Source of the DNA: an uncultured Mycoplasmatota bacterium
GTDB taxonomy: Bacteria; Bacillota_I; Bacilli_A; RF39; UBA660
Length of the DNA stretch: 50,823 bases
Assembly (NCBI GenBank): GCA_947574215.1
Contig: CANPIX010000006.1
Location: 1-50,823 of the forward strand
Direction: 5' to 3'
Shown: piece by piece, positions 48,183 to 50,823 of the stretch
Layout: each line of letters begins with the position of its first letter
Position numbering within the stretch: the stretch's first letter is position 1
Translations under genes and position numbers: made by a program
The notes under the pieces: model-generated
What the model was told of the DNA's origin: nothing
The model's input: only the letters and a program-made list of their open reading frames with translations
The model's database searches: none

Positions 48183-49944
48183 TTTCTTCTTCCTTTAAAA
48201 TATATATTCCCAGTTCATCTAATTGGTTTTTAGATACAATATTAGGTGCTTCGCTCATTAAATCACTTGCGCTTTGCGTTTTTGGAAAAGCGATAACATC
48301 TTTTATGTTATCGGTTCCTGATAAAAGCATTGTAAAACGTTCAAGACCAATAGCAAGCCCTGCATGAGGGGGAGCCCCATATTTGAATGCATCCATGAAA
48401 AATCCAAATTTTTCTCGTATATCTTCTTCTGTCAATTCTAAAGCATTAAACACTTCTTTTTGCATTTTAGAATTATGAATACGAACCGAACCGCCACCGA
48501 GTTCATACCCATTTAAAACGATATCATAAGCAACACTTAAACAATTTCCTTTGTCATTTACTAATTTATCTAAATCACTTGGCATCGTAAATGGATGGTG
48601 CATTGCTTTGTATCTTCCTTCTGTTTCTGAATACTCAAACATAGGAAAATCAACTACCCATAAGAAATTCAACTTTTCTTTATCAATTAAATTTAAATCG
48701 TTAGCAATTTTTAAACGTAACGCGCCTAAAGAATCGTAAACAATTTTTTTCTTATCCGCAACAATTAAAATCAAATCGTTATTTTCAATCGCATAAGTTT
48801 TTTTCATTGCCTCTAATTTTTCAATTTCTAAATTCTTAGCAATGACCCCATTAAAAGTATCGTTATCGTATTTTAACCATGCAAGTCCTTTTGCTCCATA
48901 AATCTTTACAAAGTCGGTTAGATGTTCAACATCACTTCTAGAATATTTATCCCCATTGTTTTTAATAATTAAACATTTTACAATACCATTGTTTTCGATT
49001 ACGTTATTAAAAACATTCATTTTGGTTCCACGAAGAATTTCGGTTAAGTCTTTTAATTCCATTTCAAAACGTGTATCTGGCTTATCCGATCCAAATCGAT
49101 CCATTGCTTCTTTATAGGGCATTCTTGGAAAATTTTCTAAAGAAATATTTTTTACTTCTTTTACAACTTGTTTAATCATTTCTTCCACCAAAAGAATAAT
49201 ATCTTCTTGATTAGCAAAAGACATTTCTAAATCAATCTGCGTAAATTCTGGTTGTCGGTCTGCTCTTAAATCTTCATCGCGAAAACATTTGGCAATTTGG
49301 TAGTAGCGTTCAAAACCTCCTACCATTAATAACTGTTTAAAAATTTGTGGACTTTGTGGAAGAGCGTAAAAGAATCCTTTATTGATACGAGAAGGTACTA
49401 TATAATCTCTTGCTCCTTCAGGAGTGGATTTACAAAGAATAGGAGTTTCTATTTCTAAAAATTCTTTACTATTTAAATACTCTCGAACACTAGAAGTGAT
49501 TTTCGCTCTTGTTTTGATCGTATTTTGTAGTTTTTCTCTTCTCAAATCTAGATAACGATATTTTAAGCCAATATTTTCACTAATTTCTTTCTCTTCATAG
49601 ATATTAAAAGGTACTGGTTCGGCTTCACTAAGAATTTCTAGAGTTTCTACCATCAATTCTACTTCTCCTGTTGGAATTTTAGGATTAATCATATCGTCAG
49701 TTCGAGCAATTAGTTCTCCTGTTACTTTAATACAATATTCATTTTTTAAACTTTCTGCTAAAGCAAAGTCACTTTTTAAAAAACTTCTATTAAAAACGAC
49801 TTGTAAGAATCCAGAACGATCGCGAAGATCCACAAATATAACGCCACCCATATCACGTCGTTTGTTTACCCAGCCATAGACTGTGTAAATTTTTCCTATA
49901 TCTTTTTTTCTAAATTCTCCATTGTTGTACTGTTTCATTTTCAT
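48175..49944 (-). CDS. aspS: Aspartyl-tRNA synthetase (bacterial type)
   Basis: YGWVNKRRDMGGVIFVDLRDRSGFLQVVF, FYALPQSPQIFKQLLMVGGFERYYQIAKCFRDEDLRADRQPEFTQIDLEMSF, GLAIGLERF. Confidence 0.97.
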   Translation of the reverse strand: MKMKQYNNGEFRKKDIGKIYTVYGWVNKRRDMGGVIFVDLRDRSGFLQVVFNRSFLKSDFALAESLKNEYCIKVTGELIARTDDMINPKIPTGEVELMVETLEILSEAEPVPFNIYEEKEISENIGLKYRYLDLRREKLQNTIKTRAKITSSVREYLNSKEFLEIETPILCKSTPEGARDYIVPSRINKGFFYALPQSPQIFKQLLMVGGFERYYQIAKCFRDEDLRADRQPEFTQIDLEMSFANQEDIILLVEEMIKQVVKEVKNISLENFPRMPYKEAMDRFGSDKPDTRFEMELKDLTEILRGTKMNVFNNVIENNGIVKCLIIKNNGDKYSRSDVEHLTDFVKIYGAKGLAWLKYDNDTFNGVIAKNLEIEKLEAMKKTYAIENNDLILIVADKKKIVYDSLGALRLKIANDLNLIDKEKLNFLWVVDFPMFEYSETEGRYKAMHHPFTMPSDLDKLVNDKGNCLSVAYDIVLNGYELGGGSVRIHNSKMQKEVFNALELTEEDIREKFGFFMDAFKYGAPPHAGLAIGLERFTMLLSGTDNIKDVIAFPKTQSASDLMSEAPNIVSKNQLDELGIYILKEEENE

Positions 49945-49976
49945 TCTTCTTTCTTTTCTATTTTCTTTTTCTAGCG

Positions 49977-50240
49977 CTAATTATAAAACTCTTCAAATTT
50001 ATTCATGTCGAAGCTTGCCTCTTCTAAGAACTTTTCGTTATATTTCTTATTTAACTTATTAAATTTAAAAACAAAATTATTAAAATCAAATGTAAATAAA
50101 TCTAGATAATTTTCTATTATGTCTTCTAAAAAATCACAATTTTGACATTTTAAGAATTCAATGATTTTAATTACATTCTCTTTATCAATATTTACTAAAA
50201 CACTTTTTTCATATTTTTCTATAATCTCATCTATATCCAT
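49977..50240 (-). CDS. small hypothetical protein coupled to the repeat protein
   Basis: 87-aa ORF, start overlaps end of upstream CDS by 14 bp. Confidence 0.55.
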   Translation of the reverse strand: MDIDEIIEKYEKSVLVNIDKENVIKIIEFLKCQNCDFLEDIIENYLDLFTFDFNNFVFKFNKLNKKYNEKFLEEASFDMNKFEEFYN

Positions 50241-50823
50241 GCAAATTTTCCTTTTTTGTTATATTTTTTATATCTATACCATATTTTTCTTTTAGAATCT
50301 TATTACTTGCACTTAAAATAGGATTCAATTTTTTACCAGCATTTGTTTCAACAATAAGTTCGATTTCGTTCTCTATTAAATATTCAATTAATCGTTCCAA
50401 TTGAATTGTATTTCTTCGTAAACAATTAAGAGTTATAAAAGAACTTATGCCATATTTTTCTAATAATAAAATATTATTTGTAATTTGCAAGCTATTAATA
50501 GAAAAAATTGTTGGTTTAAGTAAATGAATATATCTTTCATCATTCCAAAATGGCAAATTCAACTTTTTCTCTATTTCATTTTTGTTGCTTGACCAAATAT
50601 TTGAAGTACGTAAATCTTTATATTCTTTTGTTTTTAAAGTCTCGTTTTCTATAATATACTTTATAGTTTCTACATTACTATTCCAAATATTTGAAGTACG
50701 TAAATCTTTATATTCTTTTGTTTTTAAAGTCTCGTTTTCTATAATATACTTTATAGTTTCTACATTACTATTCCAAATATTTGAAGTACGTAAATCTCTA
50801 TATTCTTCTGTTTTTAAAGTCTC
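50227..50823 (-). CDS. repeat-containing helical protein, 5' end beyond window (partial)
   Basis: Minus-strand frame stays open through the 90-bp repeats to the window edge; C-terminal LLKPTIFSINSLQITNNILLLEKYGISSFITLNCLRRNTIQLERLIEYLIEN helical repeat. Confidence 0.7.
   Translation of the reverse strand, partial: ETLKTEEYRDLRTSNIWNSNVETIKYIIENETLKTKEYKDLRTSNIWNSNVETIKYIIENETLKTKEYKDLRTSNIWSSNKNEIEKKLNLPFWNDERYIHLLKPTIFSINSLQITNNILLLEKYGISSFITLNCLRRNTIQLERLIEYLIENEIELIVETNAGKKLNPILSASNKILKEKYGIDIKNITKKENLHGYR
50593..50823. repeat. 90-bp direct tandem repeats (2.6 copies in window, continuing past edge)
   Basis: ccaaatatttgaagtacgtaaatc... starts at 50593, 50683 and 50773; copies nearly identical; encodes 30-aa unit ETLKTKEYKDLRTSNIWNSNVETIKYIIEN on minus strand. 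Confidence 0.93.

Noticed and set aside
50593-50823. Regularly spaced repeats considered as a CRISPR array
   Set aside because: Whole 90-bp units are identical with no unique spacers, and they encode an open 30-aa repeat; no cas genes nearby

Overview
AT-rich, low-GC Firmicutes/Mollicutes-like chromosomal window, densely coding and mostly housekeeping. Recognisable genes: murC, yidD, rnc-smc, def, ftsW/rodA-type, comEA-comEC, holA, rnhC, cvpA, trx, a GT2 glycosyltransferase, uvrC, an RnfC/RnfD-like pair, dnaG-rpoD-trmK, type IV pilus/competence genes (pilC, pilD, pilB), mnmA, a PuuD-like amidotransferase, a ZIP transporter, a Xer recombinase, rarA, gpsA, tcdA, a HerA-like ATPase, and an aspS-(82-aa ORF)-gatC-gatA-gatB operon. 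RNA genes: tRNA-Ser(GCT) and a probable 6S RNA beside tcdA. Mobile elements: one IS200-type element, and one IS3/IS150-type element inserted in the loop of a bidirectional terminator between pilD and pilB. Main items for follow-up: (i) a compact locus at about 34.78-35.14 kb resembling a type I toxin-antitoxin module: a 24-aa hydrophobic ORF absent from the ORF track, an SD sequestered in an 11-bp hairpin, and a convergent small RNA; (ii) the IS3-in-terminator-loop insertion; (iii) an RnfC-RnfD pair without RnfG/E/A/B, followed by a thioester-domain-like surface protein that lacks the cysteine; (iv) a ZnuA-like lipoprotein that has lost its metal-binding histidines; (v) a near-perfect 90-bp in-frame tandem repeat at the right edge; (vi) several miniproteins missed by the track, including a Prli42-like one. 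No CRISPR array or recognisable defence island was seen. No database search was possible, so all names come from motif and sequence recognition.
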